Source of the DNA: Phycisphaerales bacterium
GTDB taxonomy: Bacteria > Planctomycetota > Phycisphaerae > Phycisphaerales > UBA1924
DNA length: 10,929 nt
Assembly: GCA_019747615.1 (NCBI GenBank)
Contig: JAIEQQ010000400.1
Span: forward strand, 1-10,929
Direction: 5' to 3'
Shown: positions 1 to 7,736 of the stretch, piece after piece
Position numbering within the stretch: position 1 is the stretch's first letter
Layout of the letters: each line of letters starts with the position of its first letter
The notes under the pieces: generated by a model
What the model saw: only the letters and a program-made list of their open reading frames with translations
Told to the model about the DNA's origin: nothing
The model's database searches: none
Translations under genes and position numbers: made by a program

Positions 1-495
1 GGCGCGGGGTGGAGTCTGGACAGCACGCCGACGGACGTGCCGGTGCCGCTGGACATGGCGTCGATGGTGCCGGTGGCGTCGCCGGTGAATCCGGAATGGG
101 CGGGCCAGGCGTACACGGCGCGGGCGGGTGCTCTGCGGGTGCTGATGCCGCGAGCGCCGGAAAGGCTCCAGATTCGCGTGACGCAGTTCACCGGGCCGGG
201 CCAGAGCGGCTCGCTGCACGCCGGGTACTTCTTCATCGCCAACGGCGGGCACGTGAGTTCGCCCGAGGGCGTGCGAACGCTGGCCTTTGAGCTGACGAAC
301 GACTACGCGTATTACCTGAAGGTGCAGGTCAGCTCCAGCGAGGTCAAGAGCAAGGAAGAGCTGGCGGCGCTGGCCGGTTCTCTGATGGATGACCTGCTGC
401 CGGAGATCATGCGGTGCGTGCCGGATTGGAGCGAGGTCTACACCGGCGATTTCCCACCGGACAACCCGCGGAACAAGAGCAGGACCAAGCAGTAG
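1..495 (+). CDS. EpsI/DUF3485-like exosortase-associated protein (C-terminal part)
   Basis: The frame is open from the first base and ends at TAG 493-495, so the 5' end lies outside the window; a GTG at 37 is only an internal codon. The visible 164 residues contain the pattern R-L-x-I-R-V-T-x-F, then a Y-F-F-I-A-N-G segment, then Y-Y-L-K-V-Q-V, then a helix ending L-L-P-E-I-M-R-C-V-P-D-W, and a polar tail ending in K-Q. This order (a strand with 'hyW/F..ng', a strand with 'lkV.v', then a helix ending in 'llp....P') resembles the EpsI/DUF3485 family, which accompanies exosortases (EpsH/Xrt) in systems that sort PEP-CTERM proteins and export exopolysaccharide. No membrane segment is visible in this part. 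It lies upstream of an EPS gene set on the same strand, which fits. The family call comes from pattern recognition in a poorly conserved family, so it is moderate; otherwise it is a secreted or periplasmic protein of unknown function. Confidence 0.5.
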   Translation, partial: GAGWSLDSTPTDVPVPLDMASMVPVASPVNPEWAGQAYTARAGALRVLMPRAPERLQIRVTQFTGPGQSGSLHAGYFFIANGGHVSSPEGVRTLAFELTNDYAYYLKVQVSSSEVKSKEELAALAGSLMDDLLPEIMRCVPDWSEVYTGDFPPDNPRNKSRTKQ

Positions 496-501
496 TCAAC
501 G

Positions 502-525
502 CGCCGGCGCAGCGGTGCGCCGGCG
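502..525 (+). terminator. Strong GC-rich hairpin after the EpsI-like gene
   Basis: CGCCGGCGCA (502-511) pairs perfectly with TGCGCCGGCG (516-525) around a GCGG tetraloop, giving a 10-bp stem that starts 7 bases after the TAG stop. No T-tract follows (the next bases are GCGATGGATG), so it is not a canonical intrinsic terminator. It may be a weak or factor-assisted terminator, an mRNA 3'-end stabiliser, or a processing point that separates expression of the EpsI-like gene from that of the TPR gene. The stem is seen directly; its role is inferred. Confidence 0.5.
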
Positions 526-538
526 GCGATGGATGATG

Positions 539-551
539 ACGATCAGATCGT
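539..551. promoter_or_regulatory. 13-base palindrome upstream of the TPR gene, possible operator
   Basis: ACGATC (539-544) and GATCGT (546-551) form a perfect 6-bp inverted repeat about a single central A, 34 bases before the chosen ATG of the TPR gene. Size and position suit a binding site for a dimeric regulator, but a repeat this short can arise by chance in GATC-rich sequence. No convincing -35/-10 pair was seen next to it. Confidence 0.2.
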
Positions 552-571
552 GACTCGAAGTACTCACTCGT

Positions 572-577
572 GAAGGG
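572..577 (+). promoter_or_regulatory. Ribosome binding site that decides the start of the TPR gene
   Basis: GAAGGG is followed by 7 bases and then ATG at 585. An in-frame GTG at 570 would lie on top of this purine run and have no site of its own, so 585 is the preferred start. Confidence 0.7.
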
Positions 578-584
578 CAGAACG

Positions 585-3500
585 ATGGCCTCCCAAGTCA
601 ACAAAACATTCGTGGTGGTCCTCAGCACCGTGCTCCTGTGCGTGTGCCTGGGCGTGGGCGCGGCGTATTACTTCCTGGGCTCCAAGTCCGCGGCGGACAA
701 CATCCGCCAGGGCGACACCGCCGCGGCGGCCGGTGACTGGGACAAGGCGATCCGATTCTACGGCAACGCGGTGAACAAGGAGAAGACGAACACCGCGTAC
801 CTGGAGAAGTGGATCGACGCGATGGCCAAGTCCACGCCGAGCACGCAGCAGCAGTATCAGGAGCGGCTCACGCGCGAGTACGTCGCGGCCATGATGCAGC
901 TTGCAACGGTGCGTCGCACGGACGTGAAGTCTCACAGCGCGTTCCTTGGGGCGATGCTCGAGGACATGCGCCGCGCGCAACGCGACGCGGTGAGCTGGAA
1001 CAACTACGTGACGGAAATCGAGAAGGCGATGCGGCTGTTCCCGGATTCGGACACGAATCGCGAGCAGCTCCGGCGGTTCCGCGGGGTGGCGCGCTCGCAG
1101 ATGGTGATGAGCCGCATCGAGCTGAAGCCGCAGGACTACGCGCAGATGGTCGAAGACCTTCAGGTCGCGCTGAAGCTGGATCCGAAGGACTCGGAGGCTG
1201 CGGTCGCGATGGCGCAGCTCAAGCTCAACGAGATGACCGATGCGCGCCGCCGCAGCAACGACGTGGTTGCCGATCAGTTGCTGGCCGAGACGCGCAAGAT
1301 CCTGACGGACTTCATCGCGCTGAGCCCGCCGGCGCCCGAGGCGCAGGTGCTGCTGTCTCAGGTAAACATGCGCGAGGCGGCACGCGTGGATGCCGGCAAG
1401 TCCAAGCCGATGGTGCTGGCAATGAGCCAGCAGGCCGAGGGGCTGCTGGCGATCGAGTCGGTGCTGAAGTCTGATCCCAAGACGGTGCGCTCGCAGACGG
1501 CGATCGGCGCGGTGTATGTGTATCTGGCGACGAACCCGCCCGAGGGCTTCTTTGAGAAGGTGATGTCGGTCTTTGACCACATGATCAAGGGCAACCCGAA
1601 CAGCGCGCTGCTGCGGGCGCAGAAGGCCGACACCGCGCTGGATGCGCTGAACCGGCCGGCCGAGGCCGAGGTGTTCTTTGGCGAGCTGGAGAAGATGCCC
1701 AACGTGCCGCTCTCGGTCGAGGGGCTTGCGCTCTTCTCGCTCCGCAACGCGGCTGTGGCCCGCCAGGCAGACGCGGCGCTGGCGCAGTGGAACAAGGCGG
1801 CAACCGACGGCAACGCCGCGGACGCGACGAAGCACCTGGACCGTGCCAAGGGGTATCGCGAGGCGTATGCCAAGAAGGTCGGCAGCGCCGCGGACCCGAC
1901 GCTGCTGATGCTGGACGCGAAGATTGCCGATGCCGTGGGTGATGGCACGCGCGTGCGTCAGTTGCTGACGGAGTACAACGACCGGACGGACAACAATGAT
2001 CAGCGCGGGCTGTTCATGCTGGCGCGGGTGCTGTACCGCCAGGGGAACCTCGGCGGGGCGAAGCAGCAGCTCCAGCGGATGAACGACATCAAGCGGCCGT
2101 CGCTCGAATCGCTGCGGATGCTGGCGCAGATCGAGGTGCAGCAGCAGAACTACCCCGCGGCGATCGCGATCATCGAGCAGTTGCTGGCCGACGACCCGAC
2201 CAACCCGGAGTTCCAGAACCAACTGTCGCAGATCAAGCTCGTCTCTGACGGCAGCAAGAGCGCCGACCCGTGGATCCGCGATTTCAACCGGCTCGAGACG
2301 ATGCTGATGCAGACGGCGCCGGATATCGACGTCGCCAAGGCGCTGGCGGCGGACCTGGTCAAGCGGACCGATGAGCCGCAGCGGCTCAATGCGACGGTGC
2401 AGCGGGCGATCCGGCTGAACGATTTGGCGACGGCGAAGATCGGCGTCGACAAGATCCTGGCCAAAAACCCCAACGACGAGGCGACGCTGCGGCTCAAGAC
2501 GATGATCGAGTCGCCGGACCCGCTGGCGATCGCGATCGCTGAGATCGAGAAGAGCGATCTGCCGGAGCTCAGCAAGCTGATCCGCATCGCGATCATGCAG
2601 GAGCAGAGCGGCAAGCGCGAGGAAGCCGCGGCGACGTTTGACAAGGCCGAGAAGCTCGCGCCGGACGATCCGACGGTGCTGGCGGTGCGATTCGAGAACG
2701 CGATCGCGGGCAAGCGGACGGAAGAGGCGGCCAAGATCGCCGAGAAGGCGACGGCCAAGAACATCGACGCGTTCAACGGCAAGACGTATCAGATTCGCGT
2801 GCTGCTCCTGGAGAACAAGGTCCAGGAAGCGCAGCGGATCGCCCAGGAGTTGACCGAGAAGGACAAGCTGAACCCGCTGCCCTGGCGTCTGCTGGGAGAG
2901 GCCCGCTTGGCCGATCGGCAGTTCGAGGGCGCGCGGAACGCGCTGACGCGTTCGCTGCAGATCAAGAACAACGACCCGCGGGCGGCGCTGCTGCTGGCCC
3001 GCACGCAGCTCAGCCTTGGCCAGAACGCCGAGGCCCTGCGCGATGCGCGCGAGCGGAACCGGGTGGTCGGTGGGGACCCGGAGTTCTCCAGCCTGCTGCT
3101 GGACATGGAGTTTGACTTTGGTGATCGCGACGCCGCGATCGTGCGTCGCCAGCGGATCTTTGATGGTGACCCGACGAACCTCGTGAACACCGCGAAGCTG
3201 GCGGAGTGGTACATACGTCTTCGGAAGCCGGAGCAGGCGGCGGCGCCGATCGCGAAGCTGCGCGAGTCAAAGGCGACGGCGATCCAGGTTCTGGATGCGG
3301 CGCAGGCGATTCTGGCAGGCAAGAAGGATGAGGCCCTGAAGTTCGCCGACGACTTCGTTGAGGCGAACAAGGCCGGTACGAAGGGTGCCGAGGGGTACCT
3401 CGCGTTCGCGTTTGCCCTGCGGAACCTGGGATTTGGCGACCTGACGATGGAGATCCTCGAGCGGGCGCGGGCGGTTCAACTTCCCGATCGCATGGAGGCC

Positions 3501-5132
3501 GATCGCACGATCGGTGACCTGCAGTTCTCGGCCAACGAGTTCGAGAAGGCCATCGCGGCGTACGAGCGCGTTCGGGCGGCGATCAAGGACGATGACAGCC
3601 AGCTCCTGCTCAAGCGCATCGTCGAGTGCCACACGCGACTGGGCCAGTTTGACAAAGCCGCGACGCTGCTGGCCGAGGCCAAGCCCGGTGGGGCCGATGT
3701 GTTCCAGATCCACCTGCTGACGGCGGAGGTCCAGGCGGGCCTCGGCGACAAGGTCAAGGCCCGGGCGGCGCTCGACGCCGCGGTGAAGGCGGCCCCGACG
3801 CAGCCGGTCACGCTGTTCAAGCGGGCGCAGTTCAACATCACCGATGAGAAGTATGTGCGCGATGCGGAGCAGGACCTGGCTGAGTGCCTGCGTCTGAACG
3901 CGCGATTCTTCCCGGCGCGCCGGATGCTGGCCAACTCGTTCGCGCGTCAGGGCAACACTGACAAGATGCTGGGCCTGATGGAAGAAGGAATCAAGGCCGA
4001 CTCGTCCAACGAGGAGGCCCGCGTGCTGCTGATCCGGGCGCTGCAGCAGCTCGGCAGATCCGAGCGGGCCAACGCTCTGGCGTTCGAGGCCATCGAGGAG
4101 ACCAAGGGCGACCCGCGCTGGTACAGCGTCGCTGCGGACCTGTTCCGGTCGCAGCGAGACTTCGCCCGAGAAGCGGGGATGCTCGGGAAGGTCTGGGACC
4201 AGACCAAGACGATGCAGGTTGCCGGGCGATATGTGGACTGTCTCCTGAGGCTGACCCCGCCGGACGTCGCCAAGGCCGAGCAGATCCTCGCGACGCCGGA
4301 GCTGAAGGCTGATGAGAGCGGCCCGCTGCTGCTCTCCAAGGCCCGCGTGGCTCAGGCGCAGGGAAAGACGGCGGATGCCGAGCGGCTCGCCGCCAGCGCG
4401 ATGAAGTTCCTGAACCCCGCGGCGTTGGAAGAGACGACACGATTCACCGATGAGGTGGGCGCGGCGCTCGGCGGAACCGACGCGGCGATCCGATTCCTCG
4501 CCGCTCGTACGCCAGCCGAAGGCTGGACCGAGCAGATGCGCTTCCAGCAGGCTCGCCTCGCGGCCCTGCAGCCGCAGAAACGCGCCGAGGGCATCAAGAA
4601 GGTCGAGGACTTCGTCGCCACATCGACGGACGCCAAGACCAAGCTCGCGGCGCTCACGTTCCTGGCCGAGATCAGCTACTCACAAAAGGACTACGAGCGC
4701 TCCGCGACGTTCTTCAAGCGTTGCTTGGAGATCACGCCTGAGGATCCGAAGCTGTTGAACAACGTCGCCTTCCTCCTGTCGAAGTACCTCGATCGTGCGT
4801 CCGAGGCCCTTCCGCTGGCGGAGAAGGCGTTCGCCGCCGCGAAGGACAACCCGAGCTACGCCGACACGCTCGGCTCGGCGTTCTTCAAGCTGAAGCAGTA
4901 CGACAAGGCCGAGACGGCGTTCCTGCGCTCGCGTGGCGTCGCCGAAGACGCGATCTCTCGCACGCCGGCCACGATCCACCTGGCCGAACTCCGCCTCGTA
5001 CGCGGCGAACGCACCACCGCCGAGGCGCTGCTGCGCGAGGTGCGGACGTGGGCCGTGGAGGATCCCCGCATCCTTGAGCAGCATGGCGACGAACTGAAGT
5101 TGATCGAGGACCGTGTTCGTGCCGCCCCCTGA
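585..5132 (+). CDS. Very large membrane-anchored TPR protein of an EPS/exosortase locus
   Basis: The protein has 1515 residues from ATG 585. A short basic N-terminus (M-A-S-Q-V-N-K) is followed by one hydrophobic segment at about residues 9-31, then an alpha-helical, Ala/Leu/Glu/Lys-rich domain running to the C-terminus. TPR-like units with the expected G/A-x-x-x-A spacing and P at the end of helix B recur along the length, for example near residues 45, 522, 676, 779, 1095, 1367 and 1423. The last two are the clearest (K-D-Y-E-R-S-A-T-F-F-K-R and K-Q-Y-D-K-A-E-T-A-F). The likely role is a scaffold facing the periplasm that recruits polysaccharide or protein export partners. PEP-CTERM/EPS loci often carry a TPR protein of the PrsT type, but PrsT is a lipoprotein and no lipobox is present here. 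The cysteines in the membrane segment are preceded by Leu and Val. The TPR call is firm; the exact partner is unknown. It follows the EpsI-like gene by 89 bases and precedes the co-polymerase gene by 169. Confidence 0.85.
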   Translation: MASQVNKTFVVVLSTVLLCVCLGVGAAYYFLGSKSAADNIRQGDTAAAAGDWDKAIRFYGNAVNKEKTNTAYLEKWIDAMAKSTPSTQQQYQERLTREYVAAMMQLATVRRTDVKSHSAFLGAMLEDMRRAQRDAVSWNNYVTEIEKAMRLFPDSDTNREQLRRFRGVARSQMVMSRIELKPQDYAQMVEDLQVALKLDPKDSEAAVAMAQLKLNEMTDARRRSNDVVADQLLAETRKILTDFIALSPPAPEAQVLLSQVNMREAARVDAGKSKPMVLAMSQQAEGLLAIESVLKSDPKTVRSQTAIGAVYVYLATNPPEGFFEKVMSVFDHMIKGNPNSALLRAQKADTALDALNRPAEAEVFFGELEKMPNVPLSVEGLALFSLRNAAVARQADAALAQWNKAATDGNAADATKHLDRAKGYREAYAKKVGSAADPTLLMLDAKIADAVGDGTRVRQLLTEYNDRTDNNDQRGLFMLARVLYRQGNLGGAKQQLQRMNDIKRPSLESLRMLAQIEVQQQNYPAAIAIIEQLLADDPTNPEFQNQLSQIKLVSDGSKSADPWIRDFNRLETMLMQTAPDIDVAKALAADLVKRTDEPQRLNATVQRAIRLNDLATAKIGVDKILAKNPNDEATLRLKTMIESPDPLAIAIAEIEKSDLPELSKLIRIAIMQEQSGKREEAAATFDKAEKLAPDDPTVLAVRFENAIAGKRTEEAAKIAEKATAKNIDAFNGKTYQIRVLLLENKVQEAQRIAQELTEKDKLNPLPWRLLGEARLADRQFEGARNALTRSLQIKNNDPRAALLLARTQLSLGQNAEALRDARERNRVVGGDPEFSSLLLDMEFDFGDRDAAIVRRQRIFDGDPTNLVNTAKLAEWYIRLRKPEQAAAPIAKLRESKATAIQVLDAAQAILAGKKDEALKFADDFVEANKAGTKGAEGYLAFAFALRNLGFGDLTMEILERARAVQLPDRMEADRTIGDLQFSANEFEKAIAAYERVRAAIKDDDSQLLLKRIVECHTRLGQFDKAATLLAEAKPGGADVFQIHLLTAEVQAGLGDKVKARAALDAAVKAAPTQPVTLFKRAQFNITDEKYVRDAEQDLAECLRLNARFFPARRMLANSFARQGNTDKMLGLMEEGIKADSSNEEARVLLIRALQQLGRSERANALAFEAIEETKGDPRWYSVAADLFRSQRDFAREAGMLGKVWDQTKTMQVAGRYVDCLLRLTPPDVAKAEQILATPELKADESGPLLLSKARVAQAQGKTADAERLAASAMKFLNPAALEETTRFTDEVGAALGGTDAAIRFLAARTPAEGWTEQMRFQQARLAALQPQKRAEGIKKVEDFVATSTDAKTKLAALTFLAEISYSQKDYERSATFFKRCLEITPEDPKLLNNVAFLLSKYLDRASEALPLAEKAFAAAKDNPSYADTLGSAFFKLKQYDKAETAFLRSRGVAEDAISRTPATIHLAELRLVRGERTTAEALLREVRTWAVEDPRILEQHGDELKLIEDRVRAAP

Positions 5133-5247
5133 CAGAGCACGATCGCGCAAGTTTCGCGTCCGCGAATGTCGTTGGTTTATCGAGTGATTGCAAGGGGGCG
5201 TGCCGAACGCCCGATCCTTGAGAGACAGCAACGCTGAAAGTTGATAT

Positions 5248-5284
5248 CACGCCGGCGGGCTTGCTCTCAAAGCCGCACGGCGTG
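5248..5284 (+). promoter_or_regulatory. Bulged leader hairpin just before the co-polymerase ribosome binding site
   Basis: CACGCCG (5248-5254) pairs with CGGCGTG (5278-5284). Inside it GCGG (5255-5258) pairs with CCGC (5273-5276), with A5277 bulged. CTT (5260-5262) then pairs with AAG (5270-5272), with G5259 bulged, closing a 7-base loop. That is 14 pairs ending 5 bases before the GAAGGA site. It could influence translation or mRNA stability. It matches no riboswitch class I recognise. Confidence 0.45.
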
Positions 5285-5289
5285 CGAAC

Positions 5290-5295
5290 GAAGGA
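5290..5295 (+). promoter_or_regulatory. Ribosome binding site of the co-polymerase gene
   Basis: GAAGGA sits 6 bases before ATG 5302, and the resulting N-terminus leads naturally into the first membrane helix. This supports the chosen start. Confidence 0.7.
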
Positions 5296-5301
5296 CTGAT
5301 T

Positions 5302-7548
5302 ATGACGACCGCACCACTTCCGATCCGACCCAGCGCGCTGGCGAATGTTCCTGCTCGTCCGGCGAGCGCCACCGGCGGTGGCGCCCCGGCCACCGTCACG
5401 CTCGATCCGGTACGGATCCTGCGGAAGTACAAGTGGCTGTTGCTTTTCGCCGCGGGCACGGGCGTTGCCTTGGGCGTGGTGTCCAACGAGGTGCTCAAGC
5501 GCACGAACCCGGTCTGGCGTTCGACATCGACGTACCAGGTCTTCCCGCCGGTGCGATCGGTGCTGGAGGCCGATTCGGCCGCGACCGATCGCGAGGAGTT
5601 CGAGCGGTTCGCGATGACCGAGTCGCGCGTGCTCACCGCCGACCGCACGCTGCGCGACGCGGTGGAGCGCAACGCGCAGCTCCGCGAGCAGACGGTGTGG
5701 GCCCAGCAGTTCTATAAGGAAGACCCGTCCAACGGCCAGAAGGTGATGCTGATCTCCGACGCAGTGAACAACCTCCGCGAGATGGTCAGCGCTCGCTCGA
5801 TCGCCGGCACCTCGCTGATGGAGCTCTCAGTCAGCGGGCCGATCCGTGAGGACGTCGCGGTGATCGCCTCGGCCGTTCACACCTCGTACTTCGAAGACCT
5901 TCGCAACCGAAACCGCAACGCCGCCGGCGACCGCAAGGGCCCGCTTGAGGCCGAGCGCTCGCGATTGCAGACCGAGATGGACACGCTGGCGCGCAACGAA
6001 CAGGAAATCATCGAACGCAACAAGATCACCGCGATCGCAGAGGGGTCTTCGGGTCTGCTGAACCGCGAGATGATGCTGAACGCGTCGATCTCCGAGGCCG
6101 AGCAGCGCATCCAGTTCGCCCTGACGCAGATGAAGCGGGTCGAGGAGCAGCTCAAGCGTGACGGCGGCGTCGCGTATTCCGACGACCAGCGGGGCCAGGC
6201 CGAACGTCAGCCGGTCATCCAGTCGATCAAGACGCGGCTCAACGATCTGCAAGCCGAGGACGAGTCGTTCTCGCAGCGCGGCTACGGCGCGAACCACAAG
6301 GACCGCATCGCCCTGCGCACGCGCGTGGACGCCGTGAAGTCGCAGTTCGATTCAGAGCTCGCCAAGGAACTCGAGAAGATCTTCCTTGAAGACAAGGACC
6401 GCACCGAGCAGTCGCTGCGCCAGGCGCAGGCGGCGCTCACCGAGCAGACGCGCCAGCGCGACGAGGTGCGACTGGAGTTGCAACGCTCCACCGCCGCCCG
6501 CGCACGTCTGGACGACATCCGTAACAACAAGGACATCAACCGCAAGCGTCTGGACGAGATCTCGTCGGCGCTGCGCGAGATCCAGCTCCTTGACGAGCTT
6601 GTTCGTGGCGAGCGCATCGGGCGCATCCGCCGCCTTGAGGCCCCGCGCACGCCCGACACGCTCTCGTTCCCGCGATTGACGATCATGGTGCCGCTGGGCG
6701 TGGCGCTGCTGGTCGGCCTGACTGGGGCGGGCATCGTGCTGCGTGAGGCGCTGGATCAGCGCGTCCGCGGGCCGGCGGATATCGGCGTCATCCCGCGCAT
6801 CAAGCTCCTGGGCATCATCCCGCTGGCCGGCGAGGATCCGACGCGCCCGGCGAACGTCGAGACCGCGTTCCGCGATGCGCCCACCGGCGCCGTGAGCGAG
6901 GGCTTCCGCCAGCTCCGCGCGAACATCGTCAAGCGCATGAACCAGATCGGTGCCAAGTCACTCATGGTGATCTCGGGCAACCCGGGCTCGGGCGCAACGA
7001 CCACCGCGACCAATCTGGCCATGGGCTTCGCCGCCAGCGAGCTGCGCGTGCTGCTCATCGACGCCAACTTCCGCAAGCCGGGGCTCCACAAGGTGCTGAA
7101 GCTCAGCGAGGGCCCGGGCCTGGCCGACGTGCTGGCCCGCAAGTCCGAGCTCAAGAGCGCGATCCAGGCCACCGCGTTCCCGAACCTCTCGCTCCTCTCC
7201 GCCGGCTCGGGCGCCAATCGCGCCGTGCCCGAGCGATTGCCGACCGACTCGATGTCGCAGATCATTCGCGAGTCCGGCGAGTCGTTCGATCTCATCATCA
7301 TCGATGTCGCACCCGGCGTCGTCTCCAGCGATGGTGTTGGCCTTGCCAACCGCTGCGACGCGACGCTCCTGGTCGTTCGCGCTAACGGCGAGAAGCGAGG
7401 CCTTGTTGCCCGCCTCCGCGATCAGCTCAGCGATTGCAAGGGCGAACTGCTCGGTGTGGTCGTCAACGCCGTTCGCGCCAACGCCGGCGGATACATGCGT
7501 GAGAACATCAAGACCGCCTACGAGTATCAGGTCAGCTCGAACTCGTGA
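5302..7548 (+). CDS. Wzz/GumC-type polysaccharide co-polymerase fused to a BY-kinase-like (probably inactive) domain
   Basis: This 748-residue inner-membrane protein has the classic chain-length-determinant plan. A Pro/Ala-rich cytoplasmic lead is followed by TM1 at about 45-60, a periplasmic domain with long coiled coil (about 205-415), a Pro-rich motif (A-P-R-T-P-D-T-L-S-F-P) and TM2 at about 459-480. A cytoplasmic P-loop domain completes it. Active family members autophosphorylate C-terminal tyrosines and control polysaccharide length and export. Here the oligomerisation motif E533-x2-R536-x2-R539 is kept, as is the Walker B strand L-I-I-I-D668. However, the Walker A loop reads S-G-N-P-G-S-G-A-T-T-T, with Ala565 where Lys is expected, and Walker A' reads L-L-I-D587-A-N589-F-R, with Asn for the second Asp. 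Three tyrosines (731, 740, 742) remain at the C-terminus, fewer than the usual cluster. Architecture and family are clear; loss of kinase activity is inferred. It lies between the TPR protein and the sugar-nucleotide/transferase pair. Confidence 0.92.
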   Translation: MTTAPLPIRPSALANVPARPASATGGGAPATVTLDPVRILRKYKWLLLFAAGTGVALGVVSNEVLKRTNPVWRSTSTYQVFPPVRSVLEADSAATDREEFERFAMTESRVLTADRTLRDAVERNAQLREQTVWAQQFYKEDPSNGQKVMLISDAVNNLREMVSARSIAGTSLMELSVSGPIREDVAVIASAVHTSYFEDLRNRNRNAAGDRKGPLEAERSRLQTEMDTLARNEQEIIERNKITAIAEGSSGLLNREMMLNASISEAEQRIQFALTQMKRVEEQLKRDGGVAYSDDQRGQAERQPVIQSIKTRLNDLQAEDESFSQRGYGANHKDRIALRTRVDAVKSQFDSELAKELEKIFLEDKDRTEQSLRQAQAALTEQTRQRDEVRLELQRSTAARARLDDIRNNKDINRKRLDEISSALREIQLLDELVRGERIGRIRRLEAPRTPDTLSFPRLTIMVPLGVALLVGLTGAGIVLREALDQRVRGPADIGVIPRIKLLGIIPLAGEDPTRPANVETAFRDAPTGAVSEGFRQLRANIVKRMNQIGAKSLMVISGNPGSGATTTATNLAMGFAASELRVLLIDANFRKPGLHKVLKLSEGPGLADVLARKSELKSAIQATAFPNLSLLSAGSGANRAVPERLPTDSMSQIIRESGESFDLIIIDVAPGVVSSDGVGLANRCDATLLVVRANGEKRGLVARLRDQLSDCKGELLGVVVNAVRANAGGYMRENIKTAYEYQVSSNS

Positions 7549-7736
7549 CGCTCGTATGCTCGGGCACGATGCTTGCGCACAACGGACGCCGCGCCTGAGG
7601 CTCTGCGAAGGCACGGTTGGTGTGCTCACCTCTCGAACGATGACCACCTGATTCTGACTCCCTGCCACTGTCCGTCCCTCCAAGCGCTCGTGACGCAGCT
7701 ACTTTTCGGCTTGATCGCTCTGGCTCCGACTCAACC

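Noticed and set aside
585..680. TPR protein as a lipoprotein of the PrsT type
   Set aside because: Cysteines in the hydrophobic segment are preceded by Leu or Val, not Gly/Ala/Ser, so there is no lipobox; a membrane anchor is the better reading.
564..2222. Long minus-strand open frame (552 codons) opposite the TPR gene
   Set aside because: The translation is Arg/His/Leu-rich with no family motif and lies entirely antisense to a convincing TPR coding frame; this is usual for GC-rich genes.
5153..5166. TTCGCG-TC-CGCGAA inverted repeat after the TPR gene
   Set aside because: The 2-base spacer makes a hairpin unlikely and the short CG-rich dyad is expected by chance at this base composition; nothing else supports an operator.
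5196..5212. GGGCG/CGCCC hairpin as a terminator after the TPR gene
   Set aside because: The stem is only 5 bp with a 7-base loop and no T-tract follows, so it is too weak to call.
5218..5248. Promoter-like TTGAGA followed by GATATC before the co-polymerase gene
   Set aside because: The spacing is 19 bases and the -10 match is only about half, so it is not distinguishable from background.
7542..7696. Direct repeat CTCGTGACGC at 7542-7551 and 7687-7696 flanking the gap before the SDR gene
   Set aside because: Ten bases of GC-rich sequence, one copy overlapping a stop codon, with no mobile-element features between them; probably chance.
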